A stretch of DNA of 64,000 nt from Saccharothrix sp. HUAS TT1 (GTDB lineage Bacteria > Actinomycetota > Actinomycetes > Mycobacteriales > Pseudonocardiaceae): contig NZ_CP160453.1 in the NCBI RefSeq assembly GCF_040744945.1, forward strand, positions 8,370,001 through 8,434,000, written 5' to 3'. Under the pieces are notes generated by a model. That model had not been told where the DNA came from, did no database searches, and worked only from the letters and a program-made list of their open reading frames with translations. Positions 1-8,856 of this stretch are shown piece after piece. Every line of letters begins with the position of its first letter. Within the stretch, counting starts at the first letter, position 1. The position numbers and the translations under genes were made by a program.

Positions 1-1151
1 GACGTCCGGACCGGCACGTCACGCGGGCGCTGGAGCAGGTTGTGGTGCGCGTAGTCCTTGGTCAGCTTGCGCTCGATCCACGGGTACACGGCCGCGATGC
101 CGGTCAGCAGCGGCAGGCCCAGCATGAACGGCAGGAACGGCTCGGGCACCGTGTAGTTGCCCAGGTACAGCTCCCACGCGGGCCACAGCCGGATCAGGCC
201 GTCGGTCCAGCCCATGTACCAGTCGGGCTGCACGCCCGCGGACACCTGGCCCGCGTTGTACGGGCCGAGGTTCCAGATCGGGTTGATCTGGAAGACGCCG
301 CCCATGATGGCCGTGACCGCCACGACGACGGCGAAGAAGCCGCCGCCCTTGGCCGCGAACACCGGCATGATGCGCACGCCGACGACGTTGTTCTCCTTGC
401 GGCCCACCCCCGGGAACTGGGTGTGCTTCTGGTACCAGACCAGGCCGAGGTGCACCGCGATCAGCGCCAGGATGATGGCCGGGATGACCAGGATGTGCAG
501 CGTGTAGAGCCTCGGGATGATCTCCGTGCCGGGGAACTCGCCGCCGAACGCCAGCCAGTTGATCCAGGTGCCGACCACCGGGAACGACAGCATCAGCGCC
601 GCCATCACCCGCAGGCCGGTGCCGGACAGCAGGTCGTCGGGCAGCGAGTAGCCGAGGAAGCCCTCGATCGCGCCCAGCATGAACAGCAGGATGCCGATGA
701 CCCAGTTGATCTCACGCGGGCGCCGGAACGCGCCGGTGAAGAAGATCCGGAACATGTGCACGACGATCGCGGCCATGAACAGCAGCGCGGCCCAGTGGTG
801 CACCTGGCGGACGAACAGACCACCGCGGACCTCGAACGAGATCTCCAGGGTCGACTCGAACGCCCGGGACATCGGGATGCCCTGGAGGTTCGTGAACACG
901 CCGTCGTAGATGATCTCTTCCATCGACGGGTCGAAGAAGAGCGCGAGGTACGTGCCGGACAGCAGCAGGATGATGAAGCTGTACAGCGCGATCTCGCCCA
1001 GCAGGAACGACCAGTGCGTGGGGAAGACCTTGTTCAGCTGCTTCCGGATGCCACCGGCCATGTGGTACCGGTCATCGGCCCACTTGGCGGCGCCACCCGC
1101 CGCGCGGGCGCCCGCGCCCTGCCGCTTCGTCGGCGTGGTGATGCCGCTCAT
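1..1151 (-). CDS. qcrB: Cytochrome bc1 complex cytochrome b subunit QcrB (3' end outside window)
   Basis: Membrane cytochrome b of the menaquinol:cytochrome c oxidoreductase (complex III). It carries both b hemes and the quinol sites. The frame read on the minus strand stays open for 383 codons to the window edge, so the C-terminal part (the family is about 545 residues) is missing. Visible are the heme-ligand helices: a histidine-rich segment ([10 protein letters not shown]...VVHMFRIFF) and a second pair around [18 protein letters not shown]. The PRE(I)NW motif after the second helix is also present. Its ATG overlaps the qcrA stop by 4 nt (ATGA), so it is translationally coupled and is the last visible gene of ctaE-qcrC-qcrA-qcrB. 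Confidence 0.95.
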   Translation of the reverse strand, partial: MSGITTPTKRQGAGARAAGGAAKWADDRYHMAGGIRKQLNKVFPTHWSFLLGEIALYSFIILLLSGTYLALFFDPSMEEIIYDGVFTNLQGIPMSRAFESTLEISFEVRGGLFVRQVHHWAALLFMAAIVVHMFRIFFTGAFRRPREINWVIGILLFMLGAIEGFLGYSLPDDLLSGTGLRVMAALMLSFPVVGTWINWLAFGGEFPGTEIIPRLYTLHILVIPAIILALIAVHLGLVWYQKHTQFPGVGRKENNVVGVRIMPVFAAKGGGFFAVVVAVTAIMGGVFQINPIWNLGPYNAGQVSAGVQPDWYMGWTDGLIRLWPAWELYLGNYTVPEPFLPFMLGLPLLTGIAAVYPWIERKLTKDYAHHNLLQRPRDVPVRT

Positions 1152-2272
1152 GACTTACGCTCCCAGAACGCCGGACCCACAGCCTCGATGAAATCGCTGC
1201 GGGCAATCAAGTATCCGTCCTCGTCCACCGTGATCGGAAGCTGCGGCAGGGCACGGGTCGCCGGGCCGAACCGGGGCTTGCCGTAGTGGAAGACGTCGAA
1301 CTGCGACTGGTGGCAGGGGCACAGGAGCAGGCCGGTCTGCTGCTCGTACAGCGAGGCCGGGCACCCGAGGTGGGTGCAGATCTTCGAGTACGCGTACAGG
1401 TCGCCGTAGTTGAAGTCTTCCTGGCCCGCGCGCTTCACGATCTGCTGGTTCGGGCGGAACTTGAGCAGCAGGACCGGGTTGTCGACCCGCTTGGTCGCCA
1501 CGATGAGCGCGTGCTCGTCCTCCCGCTCCGACTCCCGGAACGGGAAGACCGTCATGTAACCGCCCGCGTCCAGGTCCTCGGGGCGCACCAGGACGACCTC
1601 GTGCGGGTCGCCGGTGTAGTTGCGCAGGTAGACCTTCTCGCCGTTCTCCGACTTCCAGCCGGTGTGCCACAGCGAGTCCTTGGAGTCGCTGTCGGCCCAG
1701 GGGTCGCGGATCAGGCCGCCCAGCGGCACGGCCAGGACACCCAGGCCGAACACGCCGGCGCCGAGGCCCGCGGTGCGCTTGATGAGCGACCGGCGGCCGA
1801 GGGTGGACCGCTCGCCCGCGTCGGCCAGCTCGGCCAGCACGGTGGCCTTGTCGACCTCGGAGGACCCCCCGTCGTGGCGCTGCTGGACGGCCAGCTCCTC
1901 CGGGATGAACTTCTTCGTGTAGAGCAGCGCGCCGACGCCCAGGCCCAGGACCGCGATGCCCAGGGTCAGGCCGATGACCGGCGTGTACAGGCTGTACAGG
2001 AAGTGGTGCTCGGTGTTCGGGGCCTCGTACTTCCACGGCCACCAGATGAAGGCGACCAGGAACGCGATGCCGCCGAGGGCGGCGATGAGGAACCACAGCG
2101 CCACGAGGCGCTCCGCGCGCTTCTCCGCGCGCGTGCCCTTGACCGGCCAGCGCTCCTCGTAGTGGACCAGCTCCACGCCGTCCAGGTTCGTGCCGAGCTT
2201 GACCAGCTCGTCCCTGCTCATGCCGGCGAGTTCGGCCTCACCGGGCACGGTGGTCGGCTTCTCGCCGCTCAT
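1148..2272 (-). CDS. qcrA: Rieske iron-sulfur subunit QcrA
   Basis: Rieske [2Fe-2S] subunit of the actinobacterial bc1 complex, 374 residues. The cluster-binding loops are intact: CTHLGC at 299-304 and CPCHQSQF at 318-325 (ligands C299, H301, C318, H321; disulfide C304-C320). The N-terminal half holds three hydrophobic segments (about 57-79, 95-117 and 168-188), the three-helix form typical of Actinobacteria rather than the single helix of proteobacterial homologues. A twin-arginine-like RRSLIKR precedes the third helix. The ATG overlaps the qcrC stop (ATGA). Confidence 0.96.
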   Translation of the reverse strand: MSGEKPTTVPGEAELAGMSRDELVKLGTNLDGVELVHYEERWPVKGTRAEKRAERLVALWFLIAALGGIAFLVAFIWWPWKYEAPNTEHHFLYSLYTPVIGLTLGIAVLGLGVGALLYTKKFIPEELAVQQRHDGGSSEVDKATVLAELADAGERSTLGRRSLIKRTAGLGAGVFGLGVLAVPLGGLIRDPWADSDSKDSLWHTGWKSENGEKVYLRNYTGDPHEVVLVRPEDLDAGGYMTVFPFRESEREDEHALIVATKRVDNPVLLLKFRPNQQIVKRAGQEDFNYGDLYAYSKICTHLGCPASLYEQQTGLLLCPCHQSQFDVFHYGKPRFGPATRALPQLPITVDEDGYLIARSDFIEAVGPAFWERKS

Positions 2273-3078
2273 GCCTTGGCTCCGATCCAGAGGGTCACGC
2301 CGATCAGGGCGGCGATACCCACGATGAACGCGATCAGTCCCTCCGGTACCGGCCCGAAGCCGCCGAGGGAGGCACCGCCGGGGTTGTTGTTACCGTCGGT
2401 CACCGACTTGATGTACGCGATGATGTCTTCCTTCTCCTCCGGCGTGAGCTGCCGGTCGGAGAACTTCGGCATGTTCTGCGGACCCGAGAGCATCGCGGTG
2501 TAGATCTGCTCCTCGGTCACGCCGTCCAGCTCGGGTGCGAACTTGCCGGACGACAGCGCCCCGCCGCGACCGGTGAAGTTGTGGCACGCCGCGCAGTTCA
2601 ACCGGAACAGCTCGCCGCCGCGGGCCGGGTCCTCGCCGCGCAGCGCCTCACCGCGCTCCTCGGGGTTCTGCGGGCCGCCGCCGCGGGACTGGATGAACGC
2701 GCCGAGCGCGTCCACCTCCTCGGGCGTGAACTTGGCGGGCTTGCGCTGCGCCTGCGCCTCCTGGCGGGCCATCGGCATGCGGCCGGAGGACACCTGGAAG
2801 TACACGGCCGCCTCGCCGACGCCGATGAGGCTCGGGCCGCGGTCCTCGACGCCGTCGAGGTTCTTGCCGTGGCAGGTGATGCAGGCGTTGTTGTAGAGCT
2901 GCTCGCCCAGTCGCACCTGCGCCGGGTCGTCCTGCGCCTGCGCGGTCTGCGGCTGCGGCGCGAGGGCGCTGAACAGGAAGCCCGCGGCCAGCAGCGCGAA
3001 GCCCAGCGCGAGCAGGCCCGAGATCCGCCTGCGCAGCTTGGTGCCGCGCTTCCGGGCCCGTGTGGTGTTGGTGGTCAT
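2269..3078 (-). CDS. qcrC: Diheme cytochrome c subunit QcrC
   Basis: Diheme c-type cytochrome of the bc1 complex, 269 residues. It passes electrons directly to the aa3 oxidase in actinobacterial supercomplexes, replacing a soluble cytochrome c. Two CXXCH heme-attachment sites are at 66-70 (CITCH) and 162-166 (CAACH), with candidate Met ligands in the following segments (RMPMA, NMPKF). The N-terminal Arg-rich stretch and hydrophobic segment (21-42) act as signal anchor, and a C-terminal helix (about 247-266) anchors the tail. It lies 44 nt downstream of ctaE and is coupled to qcrA. Confidence 0.96.
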   Translation of the reverse strand: MTTNTTRARKRGTKLRRRISGLLALGFALLAAGFLFSALAPQPQTAQAQDDPAQVRLGEQLYNNACITCHGKNLDGVEDRGPSLIGVGEAAVYFQVSSGRMPMARQEAQAQRKPAKFTPEEVDALGAFIQSRGGGPQNPEERGEALRGEDPARGGELFRLNCAACHNFTGRGGALSSGKFAPELDGVTEEQIYTAMLSGPQNMPKFSDRQLTPEEKEDIIAYIKSVTDGNNNPGGASLGGFGPVPEGLIAFIVGIAALIGVTLWIGAKA

Positions 3079-3122
3079 GTGTGCGGCAACCCTTGCTGGT
3101 GTGAGTTCGGGGTTCGAGCTGG

Positions 3123-3731
3123 TCAGGGCACGATGTAGATGATGGCGAACAGGCCGATCCAGACGACGTCGACGAAGTGCCAGTAGTACGACACGACGAT
3201 CGCGGAGGTCGCCTGCGCGGGCGTGAACTTGCTCAGCTTCGTGCGGACCAGCAGGTAGCCGAACGCGATCAGACCACCGATCACGTGCAGGCCGTGGAAG
3301 CCGGTCGTCAGGTAGAACACGGTGCCGTAGGCCGACGCCGGGATCGTCGTGCCCTCGCTCACGAGCGTGACGTACTCACCGGCCTGGCCGGCGACGAAGA
3401 TCGCACCCATCACCAGCGTCACGAAGTACCAGCGGCGCAGGCCGAACACGTCACCGCGCTCGGCGGCGAACACGCCCCACTGGCAGGTGAACGAGGAGGC
3501 CACCAGGATGATCGTGAAGAACAGTGCGTAGGGCACGTTCAGGTGGGTGGGTGCCGGTGGCCAGTGCCCCTCGTTCTGGGCCTTCACCGTGAAGAACATG
3601 GCGAAGAGCCCGGCGAAGAACATGAGCTCACTGGACAGCCAGACGATCGTGCCGACGCTGACCATGTTCGGGCGGTTCAGCGAGTGCACGCGCTGGCCGA
3701 TTGAGGGCGCTGCCGTTGTCACACGACGCAT
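3123..3731 (-). CDS. ctaE: Cytochrome c oxidase subunit III
   Basis: Membrane subunit III of the aa3-type cytochrome c oxidase, 202 residues from the chosen ATG, with five hydrophobic helices. The start of the mature region ([19 protein letters not shown]) and ending helix ([19 protein letters not shown]) match the family. The conserved Glu and His of the lipid-binding core ([20 protein letters not shown]) are visible. The frame is open further upstream, but those residues lie in the divergent promoter region. A GTG at 3722 is an alternative start; neither start has a strong Shine-Dalgarno. First gene of the ctaE-qcrCAB operon, divergent from the gene at 3816. Confidence 0.93.
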   Translation of the reverse strand: MRRVTTAAPSIGQRVHSLNRPNMVSVGTIVWLSSELMFFAGLFAMFFTVKAQNEGHWPPAPTHLNVPYALFFTIILVASSFTCQWGVFAAERGDVFGLRRWYFVTLVMGAIFVAGQAGEYVTLVSEGTTIPASAYGTVFYLTTGFHGLHVIGGLIAFGYLLVRTKLSKFTPAQATSAIVVSYYWHFVDVVWIGLFAIIYIVP

Positions 3732-3815
3732 TATTGCTTGCAGGTTTTCGCTCCGCCCATCGGGTCCGGGGCACGTGCGCAGGTCATCTGGGTCACACAC
3801 GGGGTGAGGGTGGTC

Positions 3816-4208
3816 ATGGGGTGGTTGAGCCGGTTGCGCGATCGACGCGCACGACGGGGTGGACCCGCGCTGGAGGTCGATTCACCGGGGCTGGAGGTGG
3901 TGGTGGAGGCGTTCGACGTCGCCGAGGCCGACTCGGCCGCGCTGGCCAGGTCGCCGAGGTGGTCCCCGGACCGGCCCGCGGTGCTCCGGCACCACCTCGA
4001 ACTGCCCCCTGACCAGGTAGAACGCGCGCGCGAACTGCTCGCGCCGGACGGCTGGGAGCTGCGCCGGGACGATCACTGGCACGCGTTGCGGGTGCAGGAG
4101 CTGGACGCGCTGGGGTGCGCGCGGGAGCGGGCCCGGATGGCGGGCCTGGCCCAGCGGCTGGGCGGCGACTGGATCGGGTGGGACGCACTGCAAGTCACGC
4201 GGCGCTAG
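3816..4208 (+). CDS. Hypothetical protein, possible RraB-like fold
   Basis: Soluble 130-residue protein of unknown function, divergent from ctaE and upstream of the trpD pair. The N-terminus is Arg-rich. The C-terminal half ([14 protein letters not shown]..., [15 protein letters not shown]) resembles the end of RNase E inhibitor RraB family domains, where a GG-x-Y/W-x-GW segment closes the fold; this is a weak resemblance, not an identification. The ATG at 3816 has GAGGG a few bases upstream. An in-frame GTG at 3804 would add four residues. The 84-nt gap to ctaE must hold both divergent promoters. Confidence 0.6.
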   Translation: MGWLSRLRDRRARRGGPALEVDSPGLEVVVEAFDVAEADSAALARSPRWSPDRPAVLRHHLELPPDQVERARELLAPDGWELRRDDHWHALRVQELDALGCARERARMAGLAQRLGGDWIGWDALQVTRR

Positions 4209-4259
4209 CCGGATAGCATCAGTCCACCTGGCACCCCGACCCGCCGGAGGACCGCGCCG

Positions 4260-4670
4260 ATGAGCACGCAGACGACCAGGATCCTGGTGTTCAGCCACCG
4301 CCCCGAGGTGCGTGAGACGATCATCACTGCGGTGGGTCGCCGTCCCGCGCCGGACCTGGGCCGCGTCGAGTACGTCGAGGTCGGCGCCATCGCCGACGTG
4401 CTGTACGAGATGGACAACAACACCGTCGACCTGGCGATCCTGGACGGCGAGGCCCAGCCGACCGGTGGCATGGGGCTGTCCCGGCAGCTCAAGAACGAGA
4501 TCACCGACTGCCCGCCGATCGTCGTCGCGGTCCGCCGCAAGGACGACCGCTGGCTGGCCACGTGGTCGCAGGCGGACGCGGTGCTGGTGCACCCGCTCGA
4601 CCCGCTGGCCGCCGCCGAGACCGTGGCCGAGGTGCTGCGCTCGACGACGCTGCCCGTCGTCCGGGGCTGA
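4260..4670 (+). CDS. Orphan receiver-like (pseudo-REC) protein
   Basis: 136-residue single-domain protein with the alternating beta/alpha pattern of a response-regulator receiver domain. A central strand ends in LAILDGE, placing D62 at the phospho-acceptor position. The acidic pair that binds Mg2+ after strand 1 is absent (ILVFSHRPE), so it is probably not phosphorylated in the usual way. No output domain and no kinase are nearby. GGAGG at 4246-4250 sets the start. The stop is only 5 nt before the trpD GTG, so the two genes are cotranscribed. Function unknown. Confidence 0.72.
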   Translation: MSTQTTRILVFSHRPEVRETIITAVGRRPAPDLGRVEYVEVGAIADVLYEMDNNTVDLAILDGEAQPTGGMGLSRQLKNEITDCPPIVVAVRRKDDRWLATWSQADAVLVHPLDPLAAAETVAEVLRSTTLPVVRG

Positions 4671-4675
4671 CCGCC

Positions 4676-5731
4676 GTGGACGAACGCACCTGGCCGTTAC
4701 TGCTGAACCGGCTCATCGACCGGGTCGACCTGACCGAGGGCGACACCGGTTGGGCGATGGACCAGGTGATGTCGGGCGCCGCGACGCCCGCGCAGATCGC
4801 CGCGTTCGCGGTGGCGCTGCGGGCCAAGGGCGAGACGCCGGAGGAGGTCGACGGCATCGCGTCGATGATGCTCCGGCACGCCCGCCGGTTCACCGTGGAC
4901 GTGGGTGCGGCGGACATCGTCGGCACGGGCGGCGACAACTCCGGGTCGGTGAACATCTCGACCATGGCGGCGATCGTCACCGCCGCCGCCGGGGTGCCCG
5001 TGGTCAAGCACGGCAACCGCGCGGCGTCGTCGCAGTGCGGCACCGCGGACGTGCTCGAAGCGCTGGGCGTGGCCATCGACCTGCCGCCGGCGGGCGTGCA
5101 GCGGACGGTGGAGGAGGTCGGCATCGGGTTCTGCTTCGCCCCGGTGTTCCACCCCGGCTTCCGGCACGCGGGCGGGCCGCGGCGCGAGATCGGCATCCCG
5201 ACCTCGTTCAACCTGCTCGGGCCGCTGACCAACCCGGCGCAGCCGAAGGTCGGCCTGGTCGGGTGCGCGCGGGTGGCGTTCGCGCCGCTGATCGCGGGTG
5301 TTTTCGCACGTCGGGGCAACACCATGCTGGTCGTGCGCGGTGACGACGGGATGGACGAGATCACCACGACCACGACGACGTCGGTGTGGGTGGTCGACGG
5401 CGGCGAGGTGCGGACCGACCGGGTCGACCCGTCGGCGCTGGGCATCGCGCCGGCGCTGCCGCAGGACCTGAAGGGCGGCGACGCCTCGGTGAACGCCGAG
5501 GTGGTGCGCGACCTGGTGGCCGGGAAGCCGGGCGCGGTGCGGGACGCGGTGCTGCTCAACGCGGCGGGCGCGCTCGCCGCGCACGGCGGGCTCTCCGGCG
5601 ACCTGCACGCGGACCTGGCGGGCTCGATGGCCCGGGCCGCGGGCGCGATCGACTCGGGCGCGGCGGCGGACCTGCTGCGGCGGTGGGCGGCGCGGTCGTC
5701 GGAGCTGAAGGCAGCGCTCAGCGACGGGTGA
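4676..5731 (+). CDS. trpD: Anthranilate phosphoribosyltransferase
   Basis: Second step of tryptophan synthesis: anthranilate + PRPP to N-(5'-phosphoribosyl)anthranilate. 351 residues, full family length. The PRPP-binding GTGGD loop is at 83-87, the KHGNR loop at 111-115 and the family signature FNLLGPLTNPA near 178-188. The GTG at 4676 is chosen because it begins the conserved N-terminal helix (WPLLLNRL) and sits 5 nt after the preceding stop. No other trp genes are adjacent. The ctaE/trpD neighbourhood is also seen in mycobacteria. Confidence 0.95.
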   Translation: MDERTWPLLLNRLIDRVDLTEGDTGWAMDQVMSGAATPAQIAAFAVALRAKGETPEEVDGIASMMLRHARRFTVDVGAADIVGTGGDNSGSVNISTMAAIVTAAAGVPVVKHGNRAASSQCGTADVLEALGVAIDLPPAGVQRTVEEVGIGFCFAPVFHPGFRHAGGPRREIGIPTSFNLLGPLTNPAQPKVGLVGCARVAFAPLIAGVFARRGNTMLVVRGDDGMDEITTTTTTSVWVVDGGEVRTDRVDPSALGIAPALPQDLKGGDASVNAEVVRDLVAGKPGAVRDAVLLNAAGALAAHGGLSGDLHADLAGSMARAAGAIDSGAAADLLRRWAARSSELKAALSDG

Positions 5732-5874
5732 GCCCCGGCGGACCCGCCCCGTCAACGCTCGCCCCCGCCCTAAGGCAGCTCGCGCAGGTCCGTCACCAGG
5801 CGCGATACCCGCGAGGTATGGCCTGGTCGGCACCGGTTTGGACGCGCGGACCGGTGCCGGGGTCGACTGGTCGC

Positions 5875-6546
5875 ATGACCGAACCGACTCCCCGGCCCGA
5901 CCTGCCCCAGCACGCCCTGCCCGATCCCGCCGTCGACGCCACCGACGCCCGCCAGCTCGCCCGCGACCTGGTGGTCGTCCCGGACGGCGGCCTGCCGCTC
6001 GTGCCCGACATCGGCGTCATCGGCGGCACGCACTCGGTGCTCGTGGTCGAGACCTGACCACGACCCACTTCCACCCGGAGCACGCGTTCGGCGCAGGTGT
6101 TCGCCGGCGCGGCGACCTACCTGGTCAACCGGGACCAGGCCGACGACCTGGCCCGCAAGGGCCCCGGCTACCTGGAGATGTTCCGCGGCCTCGACCCGGC
6201 GGTGGCGCGCAGGCTCGCCGACGTCTCCGGCGCCCGCTGGCTCGCGGTGCTGGACCGCCTCGTCGCCGAGGGCGCGCGGACCGTCGTTCCCGGGCCCGGC
6301 GACGTGGGCGGCGCCCGGCTGCTGACCGAAGCCTGCGACCACCTCCGGCTGCTGCGCGACGAGACGTGGTCGCGCAGCGCCGCGGGCATGGCCGAGGAGG
6401 CGATCGCCGCCGAGGTCGCGGCGCCGGTGGTCGAGCGGCGCCCGGAGTGGTCCGGTCGCGAGTGGGTCGACAAGGGCATCGGCTGCCTGTGCGCGGAACT
6501 GCCCCACCCGGGCCGAGACGACGACCACCTTTTCACCGCCGGGTAA
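5875..6546 (+). pseudogene. Decayed MBL-fold metallo-hydrolase
   Basis: Three pieces of one metallo-beta-lactamase-fold protein lie in two reading frames. Piece 1 (5875-6057) ends at TGA just after the first core strand (IGVIGGTHSVLVVET). Piece 2, in the next frame from about 6054, gives LTTTHFHPEHAFGA, the metal-binding HxHxxH motif. Piece 3 (from about 6097 to 6546), back in the original frame, continues QVFAGAATYLV and runs to the C-terminus. The second junction is explained by loss of 2 nt in GGCGC(GC)AGGTG; the first must be a larger deletion, because the segment normally between the first strand and the HxHxxH motif is missing. A sequencing error could explain the 2-nt change but not the missing segment. 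Confidence 0.8.
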
Positions 6547-6569
6547 CAGCGACCGGTCATGCTGTGAGC

Positions 6570-7235
6570 ATGCTCTACACGGTCATGAAGCGAGTGGTGG
6601 CGCCCACGGCGCGGCTGGTCTACCGGCCGACGGTCGAGGGGTTGGAGAACGTGCCCGTCGACGGTCCGGTGATCCTCGCGCCGAACCACCTGTCGTTCAT
6701 CGACAGCATCGTCATCCCCATGGTGGTGCCGCGCCGCGTGTCGTTCCTGGCCAAGGCCGAGTACTTCGAGGGCAAGGGCGTCAAGGGCGCTCTCTCCCGC
6801 TACTTCTTCGGCTCGCTGGGCCACGTGCCGGTGCGCCGCGGCCTCGGCCGGGCCGCCAGGGCCTCGCTGGACACCGCGAAGGAGATCCTGGACGGCGGCG
6901 GCGCGTTCGCCATCTACCCGGAGGGCACGCGCTCGCTGGACGGCCGGCTGCACCGCGGCCGCACCGGCGTGGCCCGGATGGCGCTGGAGTCCGGCGCGCC
7001 AGTCGTCCCGGTCGGCCTCATCGGCACCGACCAGGTGCAGCCGGTCGACCGCAGGCTGCCGCGCGTCCACCCGGTGACCGTCCGGTTCGGCCGGCCGCTG
7101 CGCTTCGACCGCTACGCGGGCATGCAGGAGTCGCTGCCGGTGCTGCGCTCGGTCACCGACGAGATCGTCTACCGCATCCTGGAACTGTCCGAACAGGAGT
7201 ACGTGGACCGCTACCAGAACTCGAAAGCCGCCTGA
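6570..7235 (+). CDS. 1-acyl-sn-glycerol-3-phosphate acyltransferase family (PlsC-like)
   Basis: 221-residue lysophosphatidic acid acyltransferase-type enzyme acting at the membrane in phospholipid synthesis. The catalytic HX4D motif (NHLSFID, H40 and D45) and the glycerol-phosphate-binding YPEGTRS motif are intact, followed by the conserved VPVGLIGT. An in-frame GTG 6 nt upstream (6564) is an alternative start. No transmembrane helix is obvious beyond the short hydrophobic stretch near PVILAPNH. It lies just downstream of the broken MBL gene and ends at a bidirectional hairpin shared with ctaF. Confidence 0.88.
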   Translation: MLYTVMKRVVAPTARLVYRPTVEGLENVPVDGPVILAPNHLSFIDSIVIPMVVPRRVSFLAKAEYFEGKGVKGALSRYFFGSLGHVPVRRGLGRAARASLDTAKEILDGGGAFAIYPEGTRSLDGRLHRGRTGVARMALESGAPVVPVGLIGTDQVQPVDRRLPRVHPVTVRFGRPLRFDRYAGMQESLPVLRSVTDEIVYRILELSEQEYVDRYQNSKAA

Positions 7236-7242
7236 CACGCGA

Positions 7243-7272
7243 AAGGGGGCCACCCGACCGGGTGACCCCCTT
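7243..7272. terminator. Convergent hairpin terminator
   Basis: Arms AAGGGGGCCACCC and GGGTGACCCCCTT (13 bp, one mismatch) with a 4-nt loop lie between the stop of the acyltransferase and the stop of ctaF, so it can serve both strands. Confidence 0.75.
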
Positions 7273-7285
7273 CGACGATCAGTGC

Positions 7286-7702
7286 TCAGTCGTGGCTCGG
7301 ACCGGTGTGGTACTCGAACACCAGGCCGCCGACGGCGATCAGCAGCAGCACGACGGCGATCACCAGCAGCCACACGTGCCAGAACGCCATCGCCACGCCC
7401 GCCGTCGCGGCCGCCGCCGCCAGGCCGATCGGCCAGTAGCTGCCGGGGCTGAAGAAGCCCAGCTCACCGGCGCCGTCGCTGACCTCGGCGTCCGCGTTGT
7501 CCTCGGGCCGCACCTCGATGCGCCGGGCGACGAACCGGAAGTACGTGCCGACGATCAGCGCCAGGCCGCCGGTCAGGGCCAGCGCCACCGTGCCGGTCGG
7601 CTCGACGGCGCCGGTGTCCGCCCACGTCCAGTAGCCGTACACGACGGCCACCAGGAACGAGAACGCCATCACCAAGTCAAAAATGCGGGCTTCGACCTTC
7701 AT
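7286..7702 (-). CDS. ctaF: Cytochrome c oxidase subunit IV (actinobacterial type)
   Basis: 138-residue membrane subunit found in actinobacterial aa3 oxidases, with four hydrophobic segments (about 7-27, 35-55, 91-108 and 112-131). The N-terminus MKVEARIF and the charged loop between helices 2 and 3 are typical. It follows ctaC by 12 nt on the minus strand and is certainly cotranscribed with it. ctaD (subunit I) is not in the window. Confidence 0.92.
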   Translation of the reverse strand: MKVEARIFDLVMAFSFLVAVVYGYWTWADTGAVEPTGTVALALTGGLALIVGTYFRFVARRIEVRPEDNADAEVSDGAGELGFFSPGSYWPIGLAAAAATAGVAMAFWHVWLLVIAVVLLLIAVGGLVFEYHTGPSHD

Positions 7703-7714
7703 CGCAGCGTCCTC

Positions 7715-8647
7715 CTACTTCCCACCGTCGGACGCCTCGCGGACAGTCCGGTCGGTGTCGAAGGGCTTGGTCGTCACGGCGTGCGGCGTGCACAGCTCAC
7801 CGCAGTCCAGCTCGGTCAGCGCCTCGGCCGCCGTGTACGGCTGGCCGGTGTCGGCGTTCGTCTGCTGCCGCAGTTCGATGTAGCGGTCGAAGTCGGCCTG
7901 CTCCAGCGCCCTGACCTCGAAGTTCATCACCGCGTGGTAGACGCCGCACAGCTCGGCGCAGCGGCCGACGAAGGACCCGGTCCGGTCGATCTGGTCGATC
8001 TGGAACGCGTTGTCCTGGTTGTTCTTCTTCGGCTCCGGGAAGACGTCCCGCTTGAAGTGGAACTCGGGCACGTAGAACGAGTGGATGACGTCGGTCGACT
8101 CCAGGTTGAACCGGACCGACCTGCCCTGCGGCAGGACCAGCAGCGGGATCTCGCCGGACGTGCCGACGGTGCTCACCGGCAGGTCGCCTTCCTCGGTCTT
8201 GAACTCCGGGTACCGGAACTCCCAGTTCCACTGGAAGGCGATCACGTCGACCGTCACGTCCGGGTCCTCGGACTTGTCCGTGACGTAGTTCTGCGTCACG
8301 GCGGTGAAGTAGAACAGCACCGCGACGATGATCGTCGGCACGACCAGCAGCACGAGCTCCAGCGGCAGGTTGTAGGCGACCTGGCGGGGCAGCTCCTCGC
8401 TCTTCTTGCGGTGGAACGCGACCGACCAGAGGATCAGGCCCCACACGATCACGCCGACCGCCAGCGCCGCGACGACCGACCAGGTCCACAGCTCGCGCAT
8501 CGCCTCGGCCTGCGGCGTCACGGCCACCGGCCAGCCGAAGCGCAGCACCTCTTCCGTGGAGCAACCCGTGGCCCCGACGCCGACCAGGCCGACCAGCCCG
8601 CCGACCTTCGCCAGCCGGGCTGCCCTGGTGCCCTCCTTCAGGCCCAC
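7715..8647 (-). CDS. ctaC: Cytochrome c oxidase subunit II
   Basis: 310-residue CuA-bearing subunit of the aa3 oxidase, the electron entry point from QcrC. A lipobox-like GATGC places the lipidated Cys at 29. Two membrane helices follow (about 53-75 and 97-117). The CuA ligands are complete in the extracellular cupredoxin domain: H189, C230, C234, H238 and M241 (GRCAELCGVYHAVM), with E232 between the cysteines. An extra C-terminal extension with a CGELC pair is present, a feature of actinobacterial CtaC. Divergent from asnB across 209 nt. Confidence 0.95.
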   Translation of the reverse strand: MGLKEGTRAARLAKVGGLVGLVGVGATGCSTEEVLRFGWPVAVTPQAEAMRELWTWSVVAALAVGVIVWGLILWSVAFHRKKSEELPRQVAYNLPLELVLLVVPTIIVAVLFYFTAVTQNYVTDKSEDPDVTVDVIAFQWNWEFRYPEFKTEEGDLPVSTVGTSGEIPLLVLPQGRSVRFNLESTDVIHSFYVPEFHFKRDVFPEPKKNNQDNAFQIDQIDRTGSFVGRCAELCGVYHAVMNFEVRALEQADFDRYIELRQQTNADTGQPYTAAEALTELDCGELCTPHAVTTKPFDTDRTVREASDGGK

Positions 8648-8856
8648 TGCTCGCCGCCTCCTCAGTCGCCCTCAACCGCTACTCAAAGCTCGCAGGCAGG
8701 GGCCGCCTTGGGCCCCGTGCCGGATCATGCGGGAGCGTAGCTCAGCGCACGGCAGGTCACCCCTCGGGGGCCGTCCCCGTGGAGTGCAGTTTCGGTCACA
8801 CACGGGCACCCCGGCATACTGGACTCTTCTCCACACGACACGAAGGGTGTTACGGC

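Noticed and set aside
42..2503. Long + strand open frames across qcrB and qcrA
   Set aside because: They are antisense to clear cytochrome b and Rieske genes; high GC at third positions keeps complementary frames open.
8728..8800. tRNA-like start GGAGCGTAGCTCAGCGCACGG
   Set aside because: Only the acceptor/D-arm-like half is present; no anticodon stem or TTCGANNC arm follows.
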